Positions 6,096 to 13,414 of a DNA stretch of 17,523 nt are shown here, one piece after another. The position numbers and the translations under genes were made by a program. Each line of letters opens with the position of its first letter. Within the stretch, counting starts at the first letter, position 1. The notes beneath the pieces were generated by a model. That model ran no database searches and was not told where the DNA came from. It saw only the letters and a list, made by a program, of their open reading frames with translations. The stretch is from RYN-431 sp036388295 (GTDB lineage Bacteria > Planctomycetota > Phycisphaerae > Tepidisphaerales > Tepidisphaeraceae). Location of the stretch: the NCBI GenBank assembly GCA_036388295.1, contig DASVSC010000006.1:1-17523 (forward strand), written 5' to 3'.

Positions 6096-7130
6096 ATGGA
6101 ATACCGCCAACTCGGCCGCAGCGGCTTTTTCGTCCCCGAACTGACCCTCGGCACCGGCACCTTCGGCGGCCACGACAACGAGTTCTTCAAGAACTGGGGC
6201 GCCAGCGACGTCAGCGAGGCGAGCCGCCTGATCGACATCTGCCTGGAAGCCGGCCTGACCATGTTCGACTCGGCCGACATTTATTCCGGCGGCAGCGCCG
6301 AATCCGTTCTCGGCGAAGCGATCAAGGGCCGGCGCGATAAGGTGCTGATCTCCACCAAGGCCACGTTCCGCTTCGGGCCGGGGCCGAACAATGTCGGGTC
6401 GTCCCGCGCTCATCTGATTGACAGCGTGAACGGCTCGCTCAAGCGTTTGCAGACCGACTACATCGACTTGTTCCAGTTGCACGGCTTCGACGCCAAGACG
6501 CCGATCGAGGAAGTCGTCGGCACGCTCGACGACCTCGTCAAGGCCGGAAAGATTCGCTACACCGGATGCTCGAATTTTTCCGGCTGGCACCTGATGAAGT
6601 CGCTGGCCGTGAGCGAAAAATATGGCTGGACGCGGTACGCGGCGCATCAGGCGTACTACAGCCTCGTCGGCCGCGATTACGAGTGGGAGCTGATGCCGCT
6701 CGGCGTCGACCAGGGCGTCGGCGCGGTGGTCTGGAGCCCGCTCGGCTGGGGCCGGCTCACCGGCAAAATCCGCCGCGGACAACCCATTCCTGAGAACAGC
6801 CGCTTGAAGCACCAGAACGTCAAAGAGGCCGGCCCGCAGGTGGCGGAGGAGTACCTTTACAAAGTGGTCGACGCCCTCGACGCGGTGGCGGCCGAGACGG
6901 GCAAAACGGTGCCGCAGGTGGCCCTGAACTGGCTGCTGCGCCGGCCGACGGTGGCAACAGTGGTGATCGGGGCGCGCAATGAAGAACAACTCCGCCAGAA
7001 CCTCGGCGCGGTCGGCTGGCAACTGACGGCCGAGCAGGTGAAAACCCTCGACGCCGCCAGCGAACAGCGGAAGGTTTATCCTTACTGGCACCAGGCCGGG
7101 TTCGCGGAGCGGAACCCGTTCCCGACCTGA
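6096..7130 (+). CDS. Aldo/keto reductase
   Basis: A 344-aa NADPH-type oxidoreductase of the aldo/keto reductase superfamily, a cytoplasmic TIM barrel. The catalytic tetrad is visible: Asp58 and Tyr63 in MFDSADIYSGGSAESVLG, Lys88 in VLISTKAT, and His129 in DLFQLHGFD. It continues with RYTGCSNFSGWHLMKS, QAYYSLVGRDYEWELMP, AVVWSPLGWGRLTGKI and the cofactor-binding VATVVIGARNEEQLRQNL, and ends YPYWHQ as in YajO/tas-like AKRs. The substrate is unknown. The start MEYRQLGRSG is the usual AKR N-terminus; the frame is open far upstream but that part is antisense to yggS. There is no Shine-Dalgarno site. It is divergent from yggS and converges on the extracellular-protein gene with a 43-base gap that shows no feature. 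Confidence 0.93.
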   Translation: MEYRQLGRSGFFVPELTLGTGTFGGHDNEFFKNWGASDVSEASRLIDICLEAGLTMFDSADIYSGGSAESVLGEAIKGRRDKVLISTKATFRFGPGPNNVGSSRAHLIDSVNGSLKRLQTDYIDLFQLHGFDAKTPIEEVVGTLDDLVKAGKIRYTGCSNFSGWHLMKSLAVSEKYGWTRYAAHQAYYSLVGRDYEWELMPLGVDQGVGAVVWSPLGWGRLTGKIRRGQPIPENSRLKHQNVKEAGPQVAEEYLYKVVDALDAVAAETGKTVPQVALNWLLRRPTVATVVIGARNEEQLRQNLGAVGWQLTAEQVKTLDAASEQRKVYPYWHQAGFAERNPFPT

Positions 7131-7173
7131 ACTCGGCCGCCCGCGCCGGCATCGAATCGTGCCACGACCGCAA

Positions 7174-9534
7174 CTATTCCGCGTCGCGGATCTGCACGCC
7201 GCCTGCCGCGGCGTCGTACCAGCCGATGATCAGGCCGTCGACTAAACGGCCGCCGTTGACGACGGTAAGGGACCGGCCGGCATTCTGAGCGATCACTCTG
7301 TCGTCCACGTATCCGCTCAAGACGCCGTCGACGCCGGGGACGACGCCTCCACGGAGCACGCGGTCACGCGTGCGGTCGTAGAACAGCACGTCGAGATACG
7401 ACGGCCCGACGTAAGGCCGCAATCCCACGGCACCCTTCGTCGCCACGCGCACCGCGTTGAAGGGCTTGCCTAGGCCTTCTCGCCGGGCGATCACCAAATC
7501 GGCCGGACCGCTGTCGTAGTAGGCGACGACCATGTCGATGGCCTCGTCATCGAACGGGCCGAACTCGGCGTCGAAGCCGCTGTAGTTGAAGTCCAGGCCG
7601 CCGACGCCGCCGGACGTGGTGGCCACGTCCTGGATCGCCCAACGGCGGCCGTTCGTCTGGGCCTCGGCCAATCGGATCGATCGGTCGCCGTCGGCGGCGT
7701 AAGCGATGGCGAACTTGCCGTTGTGTTCCTTGATTCGCAGCTTGGCCAGTCGGCCGGCGTCGCCGCGGCGGTCGACCGTTTCGATCGTCCAGACCCCTGA
7801 GCCGTTGCGCCGGGCGAGCCGCAAATCGCCCTTGGTGCGGTGGTAGTAAGCAATCGCGTAATCATCGCCGTACCGCACGAGCGACGGGTACAAGCCGACG
7901 GAGCCGACGCTGTCGACGGTCTCGATTGCCCACGCGCCGTCCGGATTTTTGTAGGCGAACTTCAGGTCGCCGTGGTTGCCGTCGAAGTAGGCGACGCCGT
8001 CCCCGTCGCCACTGAGGTAAAGCCCAGTGTCCAAGCCGTCGTCGATGACTTCGGGCGCTTGCCAACGGCCGTCGCCGTTGCGGTCGACGGCTTCCAGGCG
8101 GCGGTCGACGGCATCGTAGTAGAAGACGCGCAATCCGCTGCGGCCGTTCGAATCGAAGTTAGTGATCGAATGCTGCTGGGCGTTGCGGATGAAATCGTCG
8201 CGTGGCTCCGAGCCGTCGCCGGGCGACAGTTTGACGAGTGCGGCCTCACGGTTTGGGCTCCCCGGCCCTGGGTCGGCCGCGGTCAACAGCGTGCCGTCGC
8301 GCAGGACTAGCGGCGCCTGACTGATGTCGATTTCGCCGGTGGCCGCCGGGGCGACCGGCCGCCGGTAGGGCTGGACGTCCCACCGGCCGTCGTCCTGTCG
8401 GCGGGCCTCTGCATACCCGCGAAAGCTGTGCAGGAGCAGCCGGCCGTCCTTGAGACGTGTCACCGCGTCGAAGGTCGTTGCTTGCGGTTCCCGCACGCCG
8501 TCGGAGCGGAGGCGTGAGCGGGTGACGCCGTTGTTCCGGAAGTTGAAGAGCTGCGTGCGGCCGTTCGCGCGGAAGCCGAGTACAACTGTGGTGTCGGGGT
8601 TAGCGACCAGCGATACCGGAAGGGCATAGTCGTAGAGATCGGCCTGCGGGTCTTGGACGAGCACTTCGCCGCCTCGACCGAAGGTCGTGTCGGTGCGGCC
8701 GTCGGGCGTGAGGCGCGTGAGGTACGTGGAACGCGCGGTTAGGACCGGCCGGTTGTCAGGGTAAGTCAGGTCGGGGCCGCGACGGTCTTCGGTGCCGGCC
8801 AGTAGCAGTGAGCCGTCGTCGCGGACGACCAGGCCGCGGATCGTGCGCGTGACCGACGCCTCGCCCGGACCACCGAGCACAATCGGCAGGTCCGCCTCGC
8901 CGTCGCCGGCCCAGGTCGTGTCCGGCCGTCCGTCGGGCGTGAACTTCAGCAGCGAGACAGAAAACATCGTTCCCCTCGCTTGACGATATCGCGCGGAGTC
9001 GCTGTCGGAGCCGACATAAACCGCCCCGTCCGCCCCGACCGCCGCTTGGCGGATGACGCTGCCGCTTTGACGGAACGGCGCGCGGCCCAGGCGGTAGACC
9101 GACCGGCCCTTCTCGCCGTAGGTGCGGTCGAGCGAGCCGTTCGCGTTCAGGCGGAACAGGCCGACGCCGTAGCGGGTTTGTTCGCCTTCGCCTTCTGCGT
9201 AGTCGTAGACGCCCAGCAGTTTGCCGCCGGCGACCTGGAAGAGCCGCCGGGTCGAGACGCCCGGGTCCGCGTAGCCGTTCTGGCCGAAGGTGCGGTCGAT
9301 GGAGCCGTCGGCACGGAAGCGAAGCAGGGTGCGGTTCTCGCGATAAGCATCGATGCGACCGACGCCGGCGACGAGCTTGCCGTCGGTTTGTTCGAGCAGC
9401 GGCTCGCCGTTGAGCTTCGACCCGAGTCCGGCATAACCGTCTTGGCCGAAACCGCGGATTGGGTCGGCGAACGCCATCAGGCGACGCGGCTCGAGCGAGT
9501 CGATCAGCGGTCGTGAGCGATCGGATTTTAGCAT
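7174..9534 (-). CDS. Planctomycete extracellular protein: delta-60 repeats plus propeller-like repeat array
   Basis: A 786-aa surface or secreted protein. Residues ~9-21 carry LIDSLEPRRLMAF, the planctomycete extracellular N-terminal signature (LExRxL type), in place of a classic signal peptide. Residues ~25-300 hold four delta-60-type repeats ending in LLRFRADGSIDRTFGQNGY, LFRLNANGSLDRTYGEKG, LLKFTPDGRPDTTWAGDG and LTRLTPDGRTDTTFGRGG. From about residue 455 there are six full plus one short unit built on (V/I)AYYD...GDL..A....G.W..ETVD..G, suggesting a beta-propeller. No catalytic motif is seen; adhesion or ligand binding is inference. The start MLKSDRSRP is chosen because it directly precedes the signature; no clear Shine-Dalgarno is present and the open frame extends 61 codons farther. 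It is a single gene, divergent from nirA. Confidence 0.85.
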   Translation of the reverse strand: MLKSDRSRPLIDSLEPRRLMAFADPIRGFGQDGYAGLGSKLNGEPLLEQTDGKLVAGVGRIDAYRENRTLLRFRADGSIDRTFGQNGYADPGVSTRRLFQVAGGKLLGVYDYAEGEGEQTRYGVGLFRLNANGSLDRTYGEKGRSVYRLGRAPFRQSGSVIRQAAVGADGAVYVGSDSDSARYRQARGTMFSVSLLKFTPDGRPDTTWAGDGEADLPIVLGGPGEASVTRTIRGLVVRDDGSLLLAGTEDRRGPDLTYPDNRPVLTARSTYLTRLTPDGRTDTTFGRGGEVLVQDPQADLYDYALPVSLVANPDTTVVLGFRANGRTQLFNFRNNGVTRSRLRSDGVREPQATTFDAVTRLKDGRLLLHSFRGYAEARRQDDGRWDVQPYRRPVAPAATGEIDISQAPLVLRDGTLLTAADPGPGSPNREAALVKLSPGDGSEPRDDFIRNAQQHSITNFDSNGRSGLRVFYYDAVDRRLEAVDRNGDGRWQAPEVIDDGLDTGLYLSGDGDGVAYFDGNHGDLKFAYKNPDGAWAIETVDSVGSVGLYPSLVRYGDDYAIAYYHRTKGDLRLARRNGSGVWTIETVDRRGDAGRLAKLRIKEHNGKFAIAYAADGDRSIRLAEAQTNGRRWAIQDVATTSGGVGGLDFNYSGFDAEFGPFDDEAIDMVVAYYDSGPADLVIARREGLGKPFNAVRVATKGAVGLRPYVGPSYLDVLFYDRTRDRVLRGGVVPGVDGVLSGYVDDRVIAQNAGRSLTVVNGGRLVDGLIIGWYDAAAGGVQIRDAE

Positions 9535-9711
9535 CGAAAGTTGCCCACAAAGCCGTGTGTCGCGACTTACAAAATCTGCCGTGACGCAGGTTTCTAACCC
9601 GTGCCACGAGTCGCAGACACGGCCCCGAGCAATCGCCGCGCGGGTGAATGTACTGCAAGATCGGTGTCGAAGCCGCATTGTCAAAAGCAGCCGACAGATG
9701 GCAAAAATGCT

Positions 9712-9739
9712 TTGCAACGGCCTCTTTTCGCCCTATTGT
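9712..9739 (+). promoter_or_regulatory. Probable nirA promoter
   Basis: TTGCAA (9712-9717), a 16-base spacer, and TATTGT (9734-9739). Predicted start is near 9746, leaving a roughly 24-base leader. The hexamers match consensus at four of six positions each. The rest of the 235-base gap to the divergent gene (9535-9711) shows no gene. Confidence 0.4.
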
Positions 9740-9747
9740 GTCACGTT

Positions 9748-9762
9748 CGGCATTGCATGCCG
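9748..9762 (+). promoter_or_regulatory. Small hairpin in nirA leader
   Basis: CGGCAT, loop TGC, ATGCCG: a perfect 6-bp stem in the short leader, ending 7 bases before the ATG at 9770. The only purine-rich ribosome-site candidate (GGA at 9762-9764) is at its edge. It could modulate translation or be chance. Confidence 0.3.
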
Positions 9763-9769
9763 GAATCCT

Positions 9770-11515
9770 ATGAATTTCGACCCGAAAATGACGAAGAACG
9801 AACACGTCAAGCAGGCCAAAGACGGCCTGGACGTGTGGAACGACATCCACCGCTACGCCAAAGAAGGTTTTGCGGCCATCGAGCCGGACGATTTCGCGCG
9901 CATGCGCTGGTTCGGCATCTATCAGCAGAAGCCCAACGACGGCCACTTCATGTGGCGCATCCGCATCAGCGGCGGCCGGCTTAAGCCGTGGCAGCTGAAA
10001 GAGATCGCCCAGGTCAGCCGCGACTACGGCCACGGCTTCGGCGACGTCACCACGCGTCAGTGCATTCAGCTGCACTGGATGACGATCGAAAACTTCCCCG
10101 ACGCCCTCGACCGCATCGGCAACAAGGCCGGCCTGTACACGCAGTTCGCCTGCGGCGACACGCCGCGTAACGTCTGCTCCTGCCCGATGGCGGGTTTGCT
10201 GAAGAATGAATACGTCGCGATCGGCAACCTGCCGAAAGAGCTCGCCGACATGTTCAAGGCGGCGGGCAAGGATCTGTCCAACCTGCCGCGCAAGTTCAAG
10301 ACGACCATCAGCGGCTGCCCGCTGCACTGCAACCAGCCGCAGATCAACGACGTCAGCGCCTTCGGCGTCCGTCGCATCGTCGACGGACAAGTGCAGAAGG
10401 GCGTCGGCATCCTCGTCGGCGGCGGCCTGAGCAGCACGCCGCACTTCGGCCAGTCGCTGCGCGTGTTCGTCCCCGAAGACAAGATGGCCGAGCAGATTCC
10501 CGCCATCTGGCGCGGTATGTGCGAACTGTTCCGCGATAGCGACGAATTGCGCTACAAGCGCATCCGCGCCCGCCTGAAGTTCCTGGTGGCCGACAAGGGC
10601 TGGGAATGGATTCGCGACGAACTGGAACGCCGCATCGGCTTCACGCTGGAACACGACGAGAACATCGTCTACCCCCGCGGCGCGCTGCACACCGACCACG
10701 TCGGCATCGGCGAGCAGAACAACGGCCGGTTCTACGTCGGCATCCCGATCGAGCGCGGCCGCTGGACCGCCGACCAGATGACCGCCGTCGCCGAACTGAC
10801 CGAACGCTTCGGCACGAATGAAGAAAGCGAAATTCGCCTCAGCCAGAAGCAGAACGTCATCATCACCGACGTGCCCGAGGCGAACGTCGCCGCGCTCGTC
10901 AAAGAACTGCAATCCGTCGGCCTGAACCCGGAAGCCCCGCTCTGGCGGCAAAACCTGATCAGCTGCACCGGCACGCAGTTCTGCAACCTGGCCGTCACGG
11001 AAACGAAGCAGCGGGCCTTTGATCTGCTGAAATACCTCGAAGAAACCACGCAGATCGACAGCCCGATCATGCTCAGCATGAGCGGCTGCCCGAACAGCTG
11101 CGCGCAGTACCAGGTGGCCGACATCGGGCTGACGGGTACGAAAAGCCAGTGGCAGGGCGAGAAGGTCGACGCGTTCGATTTGTGCGTCGGCGGCCGCTTC
11201 GGCGAGAACCCGGAATTCGTCCGCCCGCTGTTCGACAAAGTGCCGGCCCCGATCCTGCACCGGCAGATTCAGCAGGTGGTGAATGCCTATCTCGACCATC
11301 GCGTGAATCCGGACACCGACGACGACGCCGAGACGTTCCGCGACTTCATTGACCGAATCGAGCTCGATCAATTGCGGCAATGGTCGGCGATTCCCGAATG
11401 GACGCCGGCCCCGCCGAAGGCCAAGCGTGTCCCGCCGAAGCCGGCGTCGACCGCCGACGCCGCCGTCGCGGTGGCCGCCGGCGATACCGTGGCCGACCCG
11501 GCGACGGGCGGCTGA
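9770..11515 (+). CDS. nirA: Ferredoxin-dependent nitrite reductase (siroheme/4Fe-4S)
   Basis: A 581-aa assimilatory enzyme reducing nitrite to ammonium with six electrons from ferredoxin, in the cytoplasm. It has the duplicated nitrite/sulfite reductase architecture: a first half with GHFMWRIRISGG, DVTTRQCIQLHW and ISGCPLHCNQPQINDVSAFG, and a second half with RFYVGIPIERG and LSQKQNVIITDVP. The siroheme/Fe-S cysteines are Cys399 and Cys405 in CTGTQFCNLAVTETK and Cys440 and Cys444 in SGCPNSCAQYQVADIGLTG. CTGxQFCNxAxxETK favours nitrite over sulfite reductase, but substrate calls in this family need testing. Residues ~545-581 are a Pro/Ala-rich tail not needed for the core. The start MNFDPKMTKNEHVKQ follows a proposed promoter; the frame extends upstream but would run over the promoter. 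No nitrate reductase or transporter gene is adjacent. Confidence 0.9.
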   Translation: MNFDPKMTKNEHVKQAKDGLDVWNDIHRYAKEGFAAIEPDDFARMRWFGIYQQKPNDGHFMWRIRISGGRLKPWQLKEIAQVSRDYGHGFGDVTTRQCIQLHWMTIENFPDALDRIGNKAGLYTQFACGDTPRNVCSCPMAGLLKNEYVAIGNLPKELADMFKAAGKDLSNLPRKFKTTISGCPLHCNQPQINDVSAFGVRRIVDGQVQKGVGILVGGGLSSTPHFGQSLRVFVPEDKMAEQIPAIWRGMCELFRDSDELRYKRIRARLKFLVADKGWEWIRDELERRIGFTLEHDENIVYPRGALHTDHVGIGEQNNGRFYVGIPIERGRWTADQMTAVAELTERFGTNEESEIRLSQKQNVIITDVPEANVAALVKELQSVGLNPEAPLWRQNLISCTGTQFCNLAVTETKQRAFDLLKYLEETTQIDSPIMLSMSGCPNSCAQYQVADIGLTGTKSQWQGEKVDAFDLCVGGRFGENPEFVRPLFDKVPAPILHRQIQQVVNAYLDHRVNPDTDDDAETFRDFIDRIELDQLRQWSAIPEWTPAPPKAKRVPPKPASTADAAVAVAAGDTVADPATGG

Positions 11516-11544
11516 CGCAATCGCTTCGAACGTGAGAAAGCCTC

Positions 11545-11572
11545 TCCCTCTCCCGGTACGCCGGGAGAGGGA
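11545..11572. repeat. REP-like hairpin repeat, copy 1
   Basis: A perfect 12-bp stem (11545-11556 and 11561-11572) with loop TACG and core CTCTCCCGG/CCGGGAGAG, in the 89-base gap between nirA and the glycosylase gene. It has no T-tract, so a dispersed repeat is likelier than an intrinsic terminator, though it may stabilise the nirA 3' end. A diverged copy lies at 12277-12301. Confidence 0.65.
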
Positions 11573-11604
11573 ACCGGATCGCTATCGACGAGCTTGATTT
11601 CGCC

Positions 11605-12309
11605 ATGAAAAAGGTCGTCGGCAAATCCCGCCCGATGTGGTTCGACGTCGAGCCGAACGACCGCTGGGCCGACGCCATCGCGCACCTGCGGCAGGACAAG
11701 GTAATGCGCGGCGTCATCGCCCGGGTCGGCCCCTGCACGTTGCGGCCGCGGCGGGACACCTTCGTCAAACTCGTGCAGTCGATCCTCAGCCAGCAGGTCA
11801 GCGTGGCGGCGGCGGCGTCGATGTACCGCAAGCTGGCCGGCCAGTTCACCGGCGAACGCGTCACGCCGGCGGACATGGTGCGGTTCCTCAGCGAAGGGGA
11901 CGAAGCCGTCATCCGCTCTTGCGGCCTGAGCCGCCAGAAGCGGGCGTACGTGCTCGATCTGGCCGAGCGGTTTCATGCCGGCCAGGTGCCGTCGCGGCGT
12001 TTTTCGCGCATGACCGACGAGCAGATCATCGAAACGCTTACCCCCATCAAAGGCATCGGCCGGTGGACCGTCGAGATGCTGCTGATCTTCGGCCTGAACC
12101 GCACCGACGTCTGGCCGATCGACGACATGGGCCTGCAGGAAGGCGTCCGCCGTGAGTGGGGCTGGCCGACGCGGCCGAAGGCGAAGGAGATCATCGACTT
12201 CGGCGACAAGTTCCGCCCGTACCGGTCGATCGCGACGTGGTACCTGTGGCGATCGAAAGACGTGCCGGCCTTATCTTCTCTCCCGGTATCCCGGGCGAGA
12301 GGACCGTAA
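11605..12309 (+). CDS. AlkA-type DNA-3-methyladenine glycosylase (HhH-GPD)
   Basis: A 234-aa base-excision-repair glycosylase that removes alkylated bases such as 3-methyladenine. The HhH-GPD core is visible: FVKLVQSILSQQVSVAAAASMYRKL (residues ~53-77), CGLSRQKRAYVLDLAERF, then the helix-hairpin-helix LTPIKGIGRWTVEMLLIFGL (residues ~145-164) followed by DVWPIDDMGLQEG with the catalytic Asp at 173 or 174. There is no [4Fe-4S] cysteine loop, which argues against EndoIII/MutY. YRSIATWYLWR is the normal family end. The following SKDVPALSSLPVSRARGP is largely encoded by a hairpin repeat that replaced the original stop. Ribosome site is weak. Adaptive-response regulators are not in view. Confidence 0.9.
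   Translation: MKKVVGKSRPMWFDVEPNDRWADAIAHLRQDKVMRGVIARVGPCTLRPRRDTFVKLVQSILSQQVSVAAAASMYRKLAGQFTGERVTPADMVRFLSEGDEAVIRSCGLSRQKRAYVLDLAERFHAGQVPSRRFSRMTDEQIIETLTPIKGIGRWTVEMLLIFGLNRTDVWPIDDMGLQEGVRREWGWPTRPKAKEIIDFGDKFRPYRSIATWYLWRSKDVPALSSLPVSRARGP
12277..12301. repeat. REP-like hairpin repeat, diverged copy 2
   Basis: An imperfect hairpin with a CTCTCCCGG left arm and a CCGGGCGAGAG right arm; the stem is 5 bp, one mismatch, then 5 bp. It shares its core with the perfect element at 11545-11572. It lies inside the last codons of the glycosylase gene and supplies most of the C-terminal tail. Confidence 0.55.
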
Positions 12310-12330
12310 CGCGTCCGATAACCGTTTACC

Positions 12331-12361
12331 TTGTCAGTCGGCCCTGCATCTGCACGATAAG
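12331..12361 (+). promoter_or_regulatory. Possible rfbA promoter
   Basis: TTGTCA at 12331-12336 (five of six matches to TTGACA) and GATAAG at 12356-12361 with a 19-base spacer, which is long. The start would be near 12368, about 20 bases before the rfbA ATG. The interval from the glycosylase stop to the ATG is 79 bases. Confidence 0.35.
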
Positions 12362-12388
12362 GATCAGACGTACGAAAGAGGTTCGCGC

Positions 12389-13267
12389 ATGAAGGGCATT
12401 GTTCTCGCCGGCGGCGCCGGCACGCGGCTGTATCCGCTCACTTGCTGCATCAGCAAGCAGTTGCTGCCGGTCTACGACAAACCTACGATTTATTACCCGC
12501 TCAGCGTGCTGATGCTGGCGGGCATTCGTGAGATCCTGATCATCAGCACGCCACGCGATCTGCCGATGATCGAGTCCCTGCTCGGCACCGGCGCGGACCT
12601 CGGCCTGAAGCTGTCGTACAAAGTGCAGCCGGAGCCGAAGGGCATCGCCCAGGCGTTCACGCTGGGGGCAGACTTCATCGGCGGCGACAGCGTCTGCCTG
12701 ATCCTCGGCGACAACATCTTCTACGGCGCGGAAGTCACCAGCCTGCTCGAAAAGTCCGCCCAACTGACCAGCGGCGCACACGTCTTTGCGTACAAAGTCA
12801 AAGACCCCGAGCGCTACGGCGTCGTCGAGTTCGGCCGCGACGGCCGGGCCCTTAGCGTTGAAGAAAAGCCGAAACACCCAAAGAGTAATTACGCCATCAC
12901 CGGCCTGTATTTTTACGACAAGGACGTCGTCGGCATCGCCCAGAATCTCAAGCCCAGCGCCCGCGGCGAGCTGGAAATCACCGACGTCAACAAGGCCTAC
13001 CTTGAACGCGGCGACCTGATGATTCAGCCGATGGGCCGCGGCGTCGCCTGGCTCGACACCGGCACGTACGACTCGCTGCTGAGCAGCTCCCTGTTCGTCC
13101 AGACGCTGGAAGAGCGGCAGGGGCTGAAGGTGGCGTGCATCGAAGAAATCGCCTTCGCGAAGGGCTTTATCGACGAAGCGGGCATGGCGAAATTGGCTGA
13201 AAAGGCGGGCAAAAGCGAATACGGCGCGTACCTTCGCCGCGTGCTGGCGGACGCGCAAAAGGCTTGA
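12389..13267 (+). CDS. rfbA: Glucose-1-phosphate thymidylyltransferase
   Basis: A 292-aa enzyme, the usual RmlA length. It joins glucose-1-phosphate and dTTP into dTDP-glucose, the first step of dTDP-L-rhamnose synthesis, in the cytoplasm. The nucleotide-binding signature GGAGTRLYPLT (residues 8-18) is followed by SKQLLPVYDKPTIYYPLS, PKGIAQAF, LILGDNIFYG (Mg-binding Asp near 108), ERYGVVEFG, VEEKPKHPKSNYAITGLYFYD, ARGELEITDVN and GVAWLDTGTYDSLL. AAGAGG sits 7 bases before the ATG, so the start is firm. The frame is open for 79 codons upstream, but those codons are a shadow of the glycosylase gene. It heads the rfbA-rfbB-(small)-rfbD cluster, although a large palindrome separates it from rfbB. 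Confidence 0.96.
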   Translation: MKGIVLAGGAGTRLYPLTCCISKQLLPVYDKPTIYYPLSVLMLAGIREILIISTPRDLPMIESLLGTGADLGLKLSYKVQPEPKGIAQAFTLGADFIGGDSVCLILGDNIFYGAEVTSLLEKSAQLTSGAHVFAYKVKDPERYGVVEFGRDGRALSVEEKPKHPKSNYAITGLYFYDKDVVGIAQNLKPSARGELEITDVNKAYLERGDLMIQPMGRGVAWLDTGTYDSLLSSSLFVQTLEERQGLKVACIEEIAFAKGFIDEAGMAKLAEKAGKSEYGAYLRRVLADAQKA

Positions 13268-13274
13268 GGAGTTG

Positions 13275-13340
13275 AGCCGCGGGTGTAAACCCGCGCGTCC
13301 TTCGTCCACGCAGAGAACGCGCGGGTTCACACCCGCGGCT
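13275..13340. repeat. Compound palindromic repeat between rfbA and rfbB
   Basis: The arms 13275-13298 and 13317-13340 are 24-base reverse complements with a single mismatch, separated by 18 bases. Each arm is also a self-contained 7-bp hairpin (CGCGGGT/ACCCGCG-type, loops GTAA and TCAC). This is the geometry of paired REP (BIME-like) elements. There is no T-tract, but it may still attenuate or stabilise the rfbA transcript. Confidence 0.7.
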
Positions 13341-13381
13341 GGAACCCGTTTGGGCTTCAGTTCCGATCCACGCTAACGTAC

Positions 13382-13404
13382 CCCCGTCGGCATGGCCGAT
13401 GGGG
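13382..13404 (+). promoter_or_regulatory. Hairpin masking the rfbB ribosome site
   Basis: CCCCGTCGGC (13382-13391), loop ATG, GCCGATGGGG (13395-13404): a 10-bp stem with one G-U pair. The only Shine-Dalgarno-like stretch, GGGGTG at 13401-13406, is half buried in the right arm, 8 bases before the ATG at 13415. It could control rfbB translation. Confidence 0.4.
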
Positions 13405-13414
13405 TGCATAGATC

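Noticed and set aside
5748..7091. 447-codon open frame antisense to the aldo/keto reductase gene
   Set aside because: The sense strand encodes a complete AKR catalytic tetrad; the antisense product has no motif and crosses into yggS in another frame.
9557..9769. 71-codon N-terminal extension of nirA
   Set aside because: It would run through the proposed promoter at 9712-9739, and the residues do not resemble the nitrite reductase N-terminus that begins at MNFDPKM.
8756..11380. 874-codon open frame on the minus strand antisense to nirA
   Set aside because: It mirrors nirA and the first part of the extracellular-protein gene. Its translation is rich in Ala, Asp, Val and Arg without domains, while both sense genes have clear family motifs. 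Long antisense openings are expected at this GC.
9770..11515. Sulfite reductase identity for the siroheme enzyme
   Set aside because: The CTGxQFCNxAxxETK cysteine motif matches nitrite reductases better than sulfite reductases. Only biochemical testing would settle it, so the call is kept below certainty.
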